Assembly: GCA_900759445.1 (NCBI GenBank)
Contig: CAAEVH010000047.1
Location: forward strand, 1-53,017
Reading direction: 5' to 3'
DNA: 53,017 nt
Origin: an uncultured Raoultella sp.
GTDB taxonomy: Bacteria; Pseudomonadota; Gammaproteobacteria; Enterobacterales; Enterobacteriaceae
Under the pieces are notes generated by a model that saw nothing but the letters and a program-made list of their open reading frames with translations, was not told the DNA's origin and searched no databases. Every line of letters begins with the position of its first letter. The stretch's first letter is position 1. The position numbers and the translations under genes are program-made. Below, one piece after another: positions 34,131-42,818 of this stretch.

Positions 34131-35537
34131 TCAAAAACGAAAATAACGACGGGCGTTGTCCACGCAAATACCGCGGATCATGGCGTCGAGGATGGCGCGA
34201 TCTTCCGGCACTTCACCTTTCTCTACCCAACCGCCAACCAGGTCACAAAGGATCCGGCGGAAATAATCATGTCGGGTGTAGGAGACGAAGCTGCGGGAAT
34301 CGGTCAGCATGCCGATAAAGTTGGCCAACAGCCCCTGATCGGCCAGCGTATTGAGCTGGTTAACCATGCCGCGTCGGGTATCGTTAAACCACCATCCGGA
34401 GCCGAACTGCAGCGGTGATTTCATGCCATCCTCGCCGCTCTGGAAGTTGGCGAGGGTCGAGGCGACCACGTCGTTATAGCTGGCATTGAGGTTATAAAGA
34501 ATGGTTTTCGGTAGACCGCCATTTTCCACCATGGCGTTAAGCAACGCGTTCAGGCTCTGCGCAAGGTGAGTTTGATCGCCAATAGAGTCAAAGCCGCAGT
34601 TGATGCCGACCTTGTCGAACATGGTCGCGTTATTGTTGCGAATAGCGCCAAAGTGAATCTGCATTGCCCAGTCGCGCTGCTTGTACATTTTGGCCAGCGC
34701 GACAAAAATCATACTTTCCCATGCCTGAAGCGCGTGCTCATCCAGCGTCTCTCCTGCCAGCCGACGCTGAAACAGCGCGGCCTGCCCGACTTCATCAAGC
34801 GGGCAAAAACGGATCGCCAGCGGACCGTGGTCCGATACGCGACAGCCCGTGCTGTGGAAAAAATCAATACGCGCTTCGAGAGCGGCCAGGAAACTATCCA
34901 GCGAGGTGATCGCCCGCTGGGTTTTCTGCGCCAGTCGGGAGACAAACGTCAGGAAGCGCTCGGGGCAGGTGTCGAACAGCTCATCAGGACGAAATGTGGG
35001 CAAAACGCGTGGGGAAAAGTCGCTTTTTGCTGCCAGCAGCCGATGGTATTCCAGATCGTCGAGCGGCCCGTCGGTCGTGCACAGCGCTTCCACGTTTGAA
35101 CGGCGGATAAGCGCCTGCGGTAAAAAGTCGTCGTGGCGTAATTGCGTATTACACCGCGCCATAATATCGCGCCAGTTTTTGCTATTAAGCGTTTCGTCGA
35201 TCGCAAAATAATGTTTCAGCTCAAGGTGGGTCCAGTGATAAAGAGGATTGCCAAAACTGGCTTCGACAGTTTGCGCCCAGGCTTCAAACTTTTCTTCGGC
35301 GGAAGCATTACCGGTAATTCTTTTTTCCGATATTCCATTAGCCCGCATTGCCCGCCATTTGTAATGATCGCCTTCCAGCCACAGCTGAGTAATATCCGTG
35401 AACGGTTTATTCTCCCAAATGGCTCTGGCATCAAGATGACAGTGGTAATCAATAATCGGTAACGCTTTTGCAATCTCAGAGTACAGCCGCTGACCTGGCG
35501 CGTTGTTTATCATAAAACTATTGTTTATCAGTGACAT
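34131..35537 (-). CDS. uxaC: Glucuronate (uronate) isomerase
   Basis: 468 residues from ATG 35537 (CGGAG upstream); further in-frame codons lie upstream but lack a ribosome site. LPIIDYHCHLDARAIWENKPF near the start gives the metal-binding HxH of UxaC; AMQIHFGAIRNNN and LTDSRSFVSYTRHDYFRRILCDLVGGW are also typical. It converts D-glucuronate to D-fructuronate and galacturonate to tagaturonate. First gene of a leftward operon with the transporter, divergent from uxuA. Confidence 0.92.
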   Translation of the reverse strand: MSLINNSFMINNAPGQRLYSEIAKALPIIDYHCHLDARAIWENKPFTDITQLWLEGDHYKWRAMRANGISEKRITGNASAEEKFEAWAQTVEASFGNPLYHWTHLELKHYFAIDETLNSKNWRDIMARCNTQLRHDDFLPQALIRRSNVEALCTTDGPLDDLEYHRLLAAKSDFSPRVLPTFRPDELFDTCPERFLTFVSRLAQKTQRAITSLDSFLAALEARIDFFHSTGCRVSDHGPLAIRFCPLDEVGQAALFQRRLAGETLDEHALQAWESMIFVALAKMYKQRDWAMQIHFGAIRNNNATMFDKVGINCGFDSIGDQTHLAQSLNALLNAMVENGGLPKTILYNLNASYNDVVASTLANFQSGEDGMKSPLQFGSGWWFNDTRRGMVNQLNTLADQGLLANFIGMLTDSRSFVSYTRHDYFRRILCDLVGGWVEKGEVPEDRAILDAMIRGICVDNARRYFRF

Positions 35538-35997
35538 AAAAACTCCGTACACGATGTCGCTTTTACTACGCATCCCCAGTGTTAAGCCGGGACCGGTGTA
35601 TGACGAGAACATAATGGCGTTGAGGGTAAGCTTCCTTTTCATTGATTGTCTACTACCATACAAGATGTAATGGTAAAATTGTGACTTAACGCATGTATTT
35701 CGTCAGCGATATTCAGAGGCTGAAATAAAAGCCGGGATCAATTTAATGGTTAAAAATAAAGTCGTGTTATGGATGATGATAAATTTAAACTGAATTTGTT
35801 ATTTTTTTACAAGATAAAAACAATTAACCGCAGCCAGGATAATGAAGATCGCGCTCAGCCCGCGACTCTTTTTTATCGCCTCGTCACTCTTTTTTAACGA
35901 GGTAGTTGATCAAACGATAATTACTGCATATGCTATCCAATACTAGTATGGTACATCTCGTAAAATGCATAGCAGCAACGATTAAGGCGGATAAAAA
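35538..35997. promoter_or_regulatory. Divergent control region uxaC / uxuA
   Basis: 460 bases, AT-rich. ATACTAGTAT (35940-35949) is a perfect palindrome overlapping TATGGTA; TACCATA occurs near 35653 in the opposite sense. These could be operators for a GntR-type (UxuR/ExuR-like) repressor, but the match to the known TTGGTATACCAA-like box is partial. Confidence 0.35.
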
Positions 35998-37068
35998 ATG
36001 CAGATGACAATGCGCTGGTTTGGGCCACAGGAAGACAAAATCCCACTGGAATATATCCGGCAGGTGCCGGGTGTGGAAGGTGTTGTCGGGGCACTGTATG
36101 ACGTTGCTCCCGGAGAAGTCTGGCCAGTCGAAAAAATTAAAGCTCTGGTTGACCAGGTCCATGCCGCGGGCCTGACAATGGAAGTGATTGAAAGCGTTAA
36201 CATTCACGATGACATCAAAATAGGCACCCCGGCACGCGATCGCTATATCGAAAACTATAAACAAACGATCCGTAATCTGGCGGGCTTTGGCGTCAAGGTC
36301 ATCTGTTATAACTTCATGCCGGTCTTCGACTGGATGAAGACCGACATGAACTACGTCCTGCCGGACGGTTCGCTGACGATGGCCTTCGAAAAAAGCGGCA
36401 TCGATAAGAGTCTGGAAGAGGTCGTCAAAGAGGTTCTCGATAACGCCAACGGTTTTGCGTTACCGGGATGGGAGCCCGAGCGGCTGGCTAAAGTGCAGGA
36501 GCTGTTCGCTCGCTATCGCGGAGTCGATGATACTAAGCTGCGGGAAAATCTGTTTTATTTCCTCAGAGAAATTATCCCGGTGTGCGAGGAAGTGGGGGTG
36601 AAAATGGCGATTCACCCGGACGATCCGCCGTACTCTATTTTTGGCCTCCCGCGGGTGGTGAAAAATCGGGATGACCTGGCGAAGATTTGCGATGCCGTGG
36701 ATTCACCGGCGAATGGCATCACGCTGTGCACCGGGTCGATTGCGGAAGATCCGGATAATAACGTCTATGAAATTCTTGCCGAATTCACGCGTCGTAAGCG
36801 TATCCATTTTGCCCACGTACGCAACATTAAGCTGATTAAAGATAAAGATTTCTACGAATCCGCTCATCCGTCGCAGTATGGCTCGCTGGATATGTATCGC
36901 GTCATGCAGGCCCTCCATGATAATGGCTTTGACGGCTATATCCGCCCGGATCACGGCCGGTTTATCTGGGGCGAAACCGGGCGTCCCGGATACGGTCTTT
37001 ACGATCGCGCTCTGGGGGTAACCTATCTGCTGGGGCTGTGGGAGGCGCTGGAGAAGAAGTCGCAATAA
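35998..37068 (+). CDS. uxuA: Mannonate dehydratase
   Basis: 356 residues: MQMTMRWFGPQEDKIPLEYIRQVPGVEGVVGALYDV... with the UxuA motifs GVKVICYNFMPVFDW, MAIHPDDPPYSIFGLPRVV, GITLCTGS and GYIRPDHGR. TIM-barrel metalloenzyme turning D-mannonate into 2-keto-3-deoxygluconate. The fructuronate reductase (uxuB) that should supply mannonate is not in the window. E. coli UxuA is about 394 residues; this is the shorter type. Confidence 0.92.
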   Translation: MQMTMRWFGPQEDKIPLEYIRQVPGVEGVVGALYDVAPGEVWPVEKIKALVDQVHAAGLTMEVIESVNIHDDIKIGTPARDRYIENYKQTIRNLAGFGVKVICYNFMPVFDWMKTDMNYVLPDGSLTMAFEKSGIDKSLEEVVKEVLDNANGFALPGWEPERLAKVQELFARYRGVDDTKLRENLFYFLREIIPVCEEVGVKMAIHPDDPPYSIFGLPRVVKNRDDLAKICDAVDSPANGITLCTGSIAEDPDNNVYEILAEFTRRKRIHFAHVRNIKLIKDKDFYESAHPSQYGSLDMYRVMQALHDNGFDGYIRPDHGRFIWGETGRPGYGLYDRALGVTYLLGLWEALEKKSQ

Positions 37069-37076
37069 ATCTGTTT

Positions 37077-37102
37077 GCCGGAGGCCTCAGCAGGCCCCCG
37101 GC
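37077..37102 (+). terminator. Hairpin after uxuA
   Basis: GCCGGAGGCCT-cagc-AGGCCCCCGGC with one mismatch, eight bases after the stop, then a loose T-rich run. Confidence 0.55.
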
Positions 37103-37181
37103 AGCGTGTTTTGTGCCGTCGTCAAAACGGGCGTGTTGACCCCGGGGCGGCGCAGACATCGGTGTGAAATCGTTTCATCCG

Positions 37182-38075
37182 TTATTGCTGCGCGCCAAAG
37201 CGCTGTATCAGAAAATCAATTACGCTGCGCAGCTTGGCTGATGGGCGGGTATCCTGTTGATAAATAAGATACATCGGCGTTGGCTTATAGGACCACTCGG
37301 GTAGCACCGGCACCAGGCGTCCCTCGGCGATATCTTCCTTCAGCAGCGATTCCGGTTGCAGCACGATGCCGCAGCCGTTCAGTGCGGCAATCCTCAGCGC
37401 ATGGCCCTGGTTAGACATAAACCGACCTTTCACTACCGCTTTAACGATCTCGCCATTGGGCCCCATCAGTTCCCAGCGATCCTGATGTATCCAGTAGGAC
37501 ATCCCCAGACAGCTAAAGTGACTCAGCTGATCCGGATGCGTCGGCGTCCCGTGCTGATGGAGGTAGTCGGGAGAGGCGGCAAGGATCCGCCGGTAGGCGT
37601 GCAGCGGCCGGGCAACGATATCCGTCTGGTGAATCTCACCAATATGAATACCTAACTCCGCATTCCCGCTACTCAAGTTTGGCGTTTGGTTATCCAGCGT
37701 CAGCATGACGTTGACCTCCGGGTTTTGCGCCATGTAAACGCTCAACGCCGGGACCAGTATCTGACAGCCGAAGCTGACCGGCGCCACCATATGGACCAGC
37801 CCTTTGGCTGTCGATTGCAGCTCCGTGGCGCTATTTTCGGCGAGAGAAAATTCTGCCAGCACTCGGCGACAGCGCTCATAGTAGAGCTGTCCGACCTCGG
37901 TTAACTGTTGGCGACGCGTGGTGCGGTGCAGCAAACGTGCGCCAAGCCGTTGCTCAATCGCCCGGATCTGTTTGGCCACCATCGTGGCCGATACGTTGCT
38001 GACATCGGCCGCTGAGGCAAAGCTGCCGCACTCGACAACCCTGACAAACATCTCCATTCCGGCAAGTTTATCCAT
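37182..38075 (-). CDS. LysR-family transcription regulator
   Basis: 297 residues: MDKLAGMEMFVRVVECGSFASAADVSNVSATMVAKQIRAIEQRLGARLLHRTTRRQQLTEVGQLYYERC is a standard LysR winged HTH, followed by an effector domain (VHMVAPVSFGCQILVPALSVYM...). ATG 38075 is used. It stands divergently from the tautomerase gene with 115 bases between, the usual layout for control of that neighbour; the effector is unknown. Confidence 0.88.
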   Translation of the reverse strand: MDKLAGMEMFVRVVECGSFASAADVSNVSATMVAKQIRAIEQRLGARLLHRTTRRQQLTEVGQLYYERCRRVLAEFSLAENSATELQSTAKGLVHMVAPVSFGCQILVPALSVYMAQNPEVNVMLTLDNQTPNLSSGNAELGIHIGEIHQTDIVARPLHAYRRILAASPDYLHQHGTPTHPDQLSHFSCLGMSYWIHQDRWELMGPNGEIVKAVVKGRFMSNQGHALRIAALNGCGIVLQPESLLKEDIAEGRLVPVLPEWSYKPTPMYLIYQQDTRPSAKLRSVIDFLIQRFGAQQ

Positions 38076-38190
38076 GATTAACAACCTGTAGGTTCTGATT
38101 CACTCAACCTGACACCCATTTATTCGTCCTCACCTTTCGGCAAAGATTCACTCATCGACCCCAGACGGGGTCTCAAGCGGAGAGAAGAAT

Positions 38191-38373
38191 ATGCCTGTTT
38201 TACGTTTAGAATTACAGCCGGGCCGCACGCCTGAACAAAAGCGCGATTTTGCCCGTGAAGCGACCCGGGTCGCGGTTGAAACGCTGAAATGCAAACCGGA
38301 GAGCGTGGATGTGGTCATTGTCGAAATACCCAAAACGCACTGGGCTAAAGGAGGCGTATTGCCCACGGAATAG
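38191..38373 (+). CDS. 4-oxalocrotonate-tautomerase-family protein
   Basis: 60 residues: MPVLRLELQPGRTPEQKRDFAREATRVAVETLKCKPESVDVVIVEIPKTHWAKGGVLPTE. Pro2, exposed after Met removal, is the catalytic base of this family; size and beta-alpha-beta pattern agree. Substrate unknown. Probably controlled by the divergent LysR protein. Confidence 0.82.
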   Translation: MPVLRLELQPGRTPEQKRDFAREATRVAVETLKCKPESVDVVIVEIPKTHWAKGGVLPTE

Positions 38374-38433
38374 TGAGCGGGCCGCGCTTCTCGTCGCCAG
38401 CGCAGATTCACCGCGCCGCAGACCGTGGGGCGG

Positions 38434-38955
38434 TTATTGCCAGCCCCTTGCCGCCGCTCTTTTGAGCATGGCGCGCACCACCAGGCGGTGGAACGGGGCA
38501 ATCAACGTGATATAAAGTTTCCCGGTTCGGTTATGGCAGCGAACCACGGAAGCCAGCACCACCTCTTTTTGATTGGTCGGCGTCTCGCGACGCTGACGAT
38601 GCACCACGGCAATCCTGAAATCGAGATGGCTGTCATTGGCGCCGATGATCAGCTCGTTGGCCTCGACCGCGAGTACCGGGAAAAAATCGATATGCGGAGT
38701 GCCCTCTGCGACCAGTTTTGCGCGCATCTGAGCGGAGGACTGGATCCCGAAGGGCCTGACCATAAGATCCCGACAGGCCAGCAGCCATTTGAACCAGCGC
38801 GGCGGCCTCGCCAGTACCTGTTGAGCCAGAGTATTGATATCAGCAGGCGCATCAGGAGGCAGGGTGATGGCGAAAGCATCCGCAAGCTCGGGGGAAGGGA
38901 AGAGGTTCACGATCCGGCTTTCATCGGGTAACGGCACGGTACGAATGGTTTGCAA
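38434..38955 (-). CDS. DUF2867-family protein
   Basis: 173 residues, MQTIRTVPLPDESRIVNLFPSPELADAFAITLPPDAP...; segments RPPRWFKWLLACRDLMVRPFGI, DSHLDFRIAVV and ITLIAPFHRLVVRAMLKRA match the DUF2867 pattern. No signal peptide. Function unknown; it may bind a lipid or small molecule like START-type folds. Separate unit between convergent neighbours. Confidence 0.7.
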   Translation of the reverse strand: MQTIRTVPLPDESRIVNLFPSPELADAFAITLPPDAPADINTLAQQVLARPPRWFKWLLACRDLMVRPFGIQSSAQMRAKLVAEGTPHIDFFPVLAVEANELIIGANDSHLDFRIAVVHRQRRETPTNQKEVVLASVVRCHNRTGKLYITLIAPFHRLVVRAMLKRAAARGWQ

Positions 38956-39156
38956 GGCAATCCCTCGGCAGTCGGTGGGCAGAGTGGCGGGGCGCAGGCT
39001 ACCACAGGAGGAGCCTGACGCGCCGTTGTTCTATTGTTTCACGAAAAGATACGCGATAACGGGTTCCCGGCAGTTTACCGACGTACGGCTATTTTACGAG
39101 CGCTGAGCGTGCTGTTTCGCCTGATTGCCGGTATCACCGCGTGCCGCGGCAAGATA

Positions 39157-40485
39157 TCAGAACAGAGCAAAGCGATACTCGATGATGACCTCGGAAGAGA
39201 GGGAGTTGGCCCGGATATAGCGTCCATCGTTCAGCACCGGCGTTTTTCCGTTCATGCGATAGGACCATCCTGGCCCGAACATCGCCCAGACGGTCAGGTT
39301 TTTTAGCTGCGGATGCGTTGGCACCCAGCGGCTAAAAGCGTTGATTTCGCCCGTGCGCACGTGGTTGCCCTTGTAGTTAAACTGCGCAATGTTGCCCGCC
39401 AGGCCTATCGCCAGCTCTGGCGTCAGGTTGTAGTCTGAAATATTCGCCAGCACCAGCTCCCCGTCACGCAGGTAGTCGCTGCCGGCGTAGGCCATCGAAA
39501 TAAAGGTGCCGCGTGAGTTTTTGCTCATATGCCGGGGGAAAAAGCCGATTTCGTGGGCTTTTTCGGCATCGGTATAGCCCAGTCCCCACCTGGTGCTCCA
39601 GTTGTCCGCCTGCCATTTGACATCAATCGCATAATGTCGGGCATCGCTGTCGAAATCGCGCTTATTGGCCGGCATCGCTTTATATTCATCCAGAGCGTGA
39701 GTGGCATAAATCTGCGTACCGATATTCAGCTGCTTCAGCGGTTTGAGTTGCGTGAACAGCACATGGCGGCGCAGGTAGTTATCGCTTTCACCATAGCCGT
39801 ACTGTAAATTCAGCCGTTCGCTCTGCCACAGTAGATCGCCGCTGGCGATATGGTTGAGATACCGTCCGGTGTTGGTCTGGAAGCGTTTCTTATCCGGCGA
39901 GTTACGGTCCATCGAACTGTCGATATAGGCGCCGCGCAGGGTCACGTCACCGTAGTTGACGCCGCCGCTCCAGCCGAGATAGGTGGTGGGTGACAGCCGG
40001 GTAGAGGTGGAGATCACGCCAGTGTTTTTCATCATCTGCCAGCCCCAGCGGGCGTTCAGATTGAGATCGGCGAGTTGATATTTCAGCTTCATGTTGCGCT
40101 GACCAAACTTGGAAAACCCCTCGGCATTGCTCTTTTTATTACCGCTCCCGTTATTATAGAGCACGCCGCGCGAGTTAAAATAATCGCTGGCGCCCAGCTT
40201 GATAGCGCCGTAATAAGTCGCATCGAAGCCAATGATATCGGCGAAATAACCTGACTGGTAATCCACGGCAACACCCTGGCCCCAGGCGTTGTGCACTTTT
40301 TTGGGTTCTGTCTCCTCTTCCTTAAGGTATTTCCAGTAGTTTTTAAGCGATAGCGTCATATGTGACTGGCTAAAAAAAGGATCGGCAAATACCGTATCAA
40401 TCATATCCGCTTGCGCAACGTCATTCGCTGACCAGGCGTAGGCAGGAAGCGTCAGCAGCAGCATAGTAATAATATTGTTTTTCAT
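39157..40485 (-). CDS. OprD-family outer-membrane porin
   Basis: 442 residues with signal peptide MKNNIITMLLLTLPAYAWSA. OprD features: ADPFFSQSHMTLSLKNYWKYL at the start, QSGYFADIIGFDATYYGAIKL, NLNARWGWQMMKNTGVISTSTRLSPTTYLGWSGG, and a C-terminal outer-membrane signature ending in Phe (IIEYRFALF). Follows the histidine phosphatase gene by 77 bases, so it probably lies in the same RAT-controlled transcript and may admit the phosphatase's phosphorylated substrate or its product. Confidence 0.8.
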   Translation of the reverse strand: MKNNIITMLLLTLPAYAWSANDVAQADMIDTVFADPFFSQSHMTLSLKNYWKYLKEEETEPKKVHNAWGQGVAVDYQSGYFADIIGFDATYYGAIKLGASDYFNSRGVLYNNGSGNKKSNAEGFSKFGQRNMKLKYQLADLNLNARWGWQMMKNTGVISTSTRLSPTTYLGWSGGVNYGDVTLRGAYIDSSMDRNSPDKKRFQTNTGRYLNHIASGDLLWQSERLNLQYGYGESDNYLRRHVLFTQLKPLKQLNIGTQIYATHALDEYKAMPANKRDFDSDARHYAIDVKWQADNWSTRWGLGYTDAEKAHEIGFFPRHMSKNSRGTFISMAYAGSDYLRDGELVLANISDYNLTPELAIGLAGNIAQFNYKGNHVRTGEINAFSRWVPTHPQLKNLTVWAMFGPGWSYRMNGKTPVLNDGRYIRANSLSSEVIIEYRFALF

Positions 40486-40562
40486 TATAAACCCCGAGGC
40501 GATATGCTGCGAGCCAGCCGGGGCTGGCGTCAGCAGTTATCTGCAATAATATAATTAAGCGA

Positions 40563-41345
40563 TCAGTTATTGTTATTGAGGGCCTGCTTGCCGGCTTCGA
40601 CATATTTCATTGTGCCGATTTCTGGAACCGAATATGTGCCATTTTTATAGACAATTTTCACCACCGCGGCGTTGGCCAGCGGTTTATCTTTCGCCGTGTC
40701 GGCGGTGAGGTCGGAAATCATAATTTGCATCGCCGTGCCGGACGAAATGGCGAGGATATTTTTGTCGCCATGGGCCTCGGCATCTTCAACGAGGGTATGC
40801 AACGCTGCCTGAGTACGGCTCTTCACCTGCTGATAATTTTCCGCCATGCCCTGCGGGTCGGCTGCGGCCAGTGCGTTCTGGCTTTCAGCCACCGGCAGAG
40901 CGCCTGCCTTCATTTTGCTGAACAGCGCGGCGCTGTCTTTTAACCCCAGCTGTTTGGCGCCAGCCGCGGCCATATCCTTGTTGAAGCCGCCTTCAAAGCT
41001 GCCAAAAAAGGCTTCGCGTAGGCCTGGCAGCTCGATCGGGTGATAATGGGCGATCCCGGCCTGCTTCAGAATCACCGCCAGGGTTTCCCGCTGTCGCCCG
41101 GCATCGCTGGAATAAAAGCGGTCGAACTTCACCCCTTTTAAACCTTCGCCGAGATAACGGGCGACGCGGATACCGTCTTCAGTCAGCGGAGAATCGGCCC
41201 ATCCCTGCACGCGGTCGAAGGTATTTAATAGCGTTTTCCCGTGTCGGGCAAAATAGATATTAATGCTGCCATCGTCTTTCATTTCCGCTGCTGAACAGGT
41301 TGCGGCGCTGGCGAACATGATGATTGCGGTTAGCCATTTATTCAT
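40563..41345 (-). CDS. Periplasmic histidine-phosphatase-family phosphatase
   Basis: 260 residues. Signal peptide MNKWLTAIIMFASAATCSAAE; then INIYFARHGKTLLNTFDRVQGWADSPLTEDG, the RHG catalytic motif with the phosphoglycerate-mutase-like continuation; FDRFYSSDAGRQRETL and GLREAFFGSFEGG add further active-site residues; ILAISSGTAMQIM is where the second catalytic His would normally stand (usual form: vsHg), but here the sequence reads SSG, so the second His may be replaced. Substrate unknown. First gene of a leftward unit whose leader carries a RAT and terminator. Confidence 0.78.
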   Translation of the reverse strand: MNKWLTAIIMFASAATCSAAEMKDDGSINIYFARHGKTLLNTFDRVQGWADSPLTEDGIRVARYLGEGLKGVKFDRFYSSDAGRQRETLAVILKQAGIAHYHPIELPGLREAFFGSFEGGFNKDMAAAGAKQLGLKDSAALFSKMKAGALPVAESQNALAAADPQGMAENYQQVKSRTQAALHTLVEDAEAHGDKNILAISSGTAMQIMISDLTADTAKDKPLANAAVVKIVYKNGTYSVPEIGTMKYVEAGKQALNNNN

Positions 41346-41374
41346 ATTGTTCTCCTGTTTATTATGTGAAAGCC

Positions 41375-41447
41375 AAAAAAAAACCTACGTCAGTGACTCG
41401 GGATGGGCATATTTTATGATGCCGCCGGAGTATCTGACGTAGGTTTT
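41375..41447 (-). terminator. Leader terminator of the histidine-phosphatase operon
   Basis: Arms AAAACCTACGTCAG (41434-41447, read leftwards) and CTGACGTAGGTTTT (41380-41393) pair over 14 bp, with a structured 40-base loop, followed by a run of nine T (41383-41375). It lies 30 bases before the gene, so it ends transcription in the leader unless prevented. Its first arm overlaps the RAT. Confidence 0.8.
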
Positions 41448-41473
41448 GCCTGTGTTGGAAACAGTAACAATCC
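41441..41473 (-). promoter_or_regulatory. BglG-type RAT antiterminator element, leftward
   Basis: Read leftwards: GGATTGTTACTG, seven bases plus CA, then CAGGCAAAACCT. This matches the RNA target of BglG/LicT antiterminators as I know it (GGATTGTTACTG...CAGGCAAAACC) in both conserved halves; CTGT/ACAG can pair. The 3' half shares bases with the terminator arm, so RAT and terminator exclude each other. Confidence 0.75.
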
Positions 41474-41771
41474 ACTACCGTCGACCTTATCATGTTAGCG
41501 GTGGAAAAACAGGCGGAATTTGTTTTTATATTAATAAATGTGATCGTTCGCATGCCCTGTGGATTGTTACCAATAACATTTCAATCTCCGGAATATCGTT
41601 GAAGAGTGACATGGTAAATTCGTAAGAATTAGGTGTTAAGATTCAGGTTAAATATCATTTCGCAGCCTTTATTTTTAGCATAAATAGTCTGGCGTTATTG
41701 ATCGTAGTCACATAATAAACCTGCTGCCTCTGGATTATCCTGTCGATACGGGGTATTTTCCCCTTGTCCTG
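41474..41771. promoter_or_regulatory. Divergent promoter region between the two phosphatase leaders
   Basis: About 300 AT-rich bases that must hold both promoters. TGTGATCGTTCGCATG (about 41540) is a weak CRP-like site. GGATTGTTAC at 41561-41570 repeats the first half of a RAT without the second half. Confidence 0.4.
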
Positions 41772-41799
41772 GGATTGTAACGGAATAACGGCAAAACCT
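41772..41799 (+). promoter_or_regulatory. BglG-type RAT antiterminator element, rightward
   Basis: GGATTGTAACGG, then AATAAC, then GGCAAAACCT. Both conserved halves of a RAT are kept with a shorter, less regular centre than the leftward copy. It overlaps the first arm of the following terminator. Confidence 0.65.
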
Positions 41800-41850
41800 A
41801 AGAGAGCTGGCGCAAGTCAATTTGCGTGCAGCTCTCTTAGGTTTTTTTTT
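41793..41850 (+). terminator. Leader terminator of the SurE-like gene
   Basis: AAAACCTAAGAGAGCT (41793-41808) pairs perfectly with AGCTCTCTTAGGTTTT (41830-41845), with an inner CGCAA/TTGCG stem, followed by nine T (41842-41850). It ends 40 bases before the ATG of the nucleotidase gene. Confidence 0.88.
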
Positions 41851-41889
41851 GCGCCAGACAAATATCTTGATACTGACTAAGGAGTTATC

Positions 41890-42765
41890 GTGAAAATCAA
41901 CATCCTCGCCGCTGCGCTGCTCACCATACTGACCGCCTCGACTCAGGCGGCGGAAAAACCGCTCAGAATCCTGCTGGTTAACGACGATGGCTGCCAGTCG
42001 GTTGGCACCACGTCGTTGCAGGAAAAGCTGGCCGCCAAAGGGTATGACGTGTGGATGGTGGCGCCCGACACCAACCAGAGCGGCATCGGCTCAGCGATAA
42101 CCTTCAAACCGGGTAAAACGTTTGATGTTAAGAAAGTGGCTGACAAGCGCTACTGCTTCCCGGGCACGCCGGCGGATGCCGTGGATTTTGGCCTGTGGGG
42201 GCTGATGAAAGAGGCGGCGCCGGACCTGGTCATTTCTGGGGTGAATGATGGTCCCAATACCGGCATGGCGCAGGTGAATTCGGGGACCGTCAGCGCTGCG
42301 GCCCGCGCGCTGCGCTACGGTTTCCCGGCGATCGCCGCCAGCATCGGCTATCGCTTCACGGAACAGGAGATGAAAAACAAATGGCCGAGCACGCATAAAT
42401 ACTGGCCGGATTCGGTGGATTACGTCGTGACCGTGGTGGATAAGCTGAACGCCACCCGCGAGCCGGGGGCCGCCTTATTACCCAAAGGGTCGGGGCTGAG
42501 TATCAACTACCCGCCGCTGCCGGCAACGGAGATTAAAGGCGTCCATTACATCGACAATGAGCAGTTTCCTGTTCCGCAGATTAGCTATGAGCTGCAGGCC
42601 GACGGCACGGCGAAGCAGGGCATGAATCCGGCATCGCTGACGCCAACGACGGCGGACACCGACAGCGGCTGGTTGAATAAGGGCTATATCACCTACACCC
42701 TGTTTGACGGTTCGTGGAATGCGCCGCAGTTCCAGGCGCAGTATGAAAAACGGCTGGGCCGCTAA
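41890..42765 (+). CDS. Secreted SurE-family 5'/3'-nucleotidase (acid phosphatase)
   Basis: 291 residues. Signal peptide MKINILAAALLTILTASTQAA, then the SurE core: LRILLVNDDGCQS (metal-binding Asp-Asp), VWMVAPDTNQSGIGSAIT (Asn-Gln-Ser-Gly), YCFPGTPADAVDFGL and LVISGVNDGPNTG. Housekeeping SurE is cytoplasmic; this one is exported, so it should strip phosphate from nucleotides or similar compounds in the periplasm. Start ATG has AAGGAG 7 bases upstream. Expression is likely gated by the RAT/terminator leader. Confidence 0.85.
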   Translation: MKINILAAALLTILTASTQAAEKPLRILLVNDDGCQSVGTTSLQEKLAAKGYDVWMVAPDTNQSGIGSAITFKPGKTFDVKKVADKRYCFPGTPADAVDFGLWGLMKEAAPDLVISGVNDGPNTGMAQVNSGTVSAAARALRYGFPAIAASIGYRFTEQEMKNKWPSTHKYWPDSVDYVVTVVDKLNATREPGAALLPKGSGLSINYPPLPATEIKGVHYIDNEQFPVPQISYELQADGTAKQGMNPASLTPTTADTDSGWLNKGYITYTLFDGSWNAPQFQAQYEKRLGR

Positions 42766-42780
42766 TCGCGCGGTGAACAA

Positions 42781-42810
42781 GCGAAAGGAGCGACAATCGC
42801 CCCTTTCGCT
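42781..42810. terminator. Shared terminator between the SurE-like gene and cusA
   Basis: GCGAAAGG...CGA-caa-TCG...CCTTTCGC hairpin between convergent genes. Confidence 0.65.
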
Positions 42811-42818
42811 GAGGTGGA

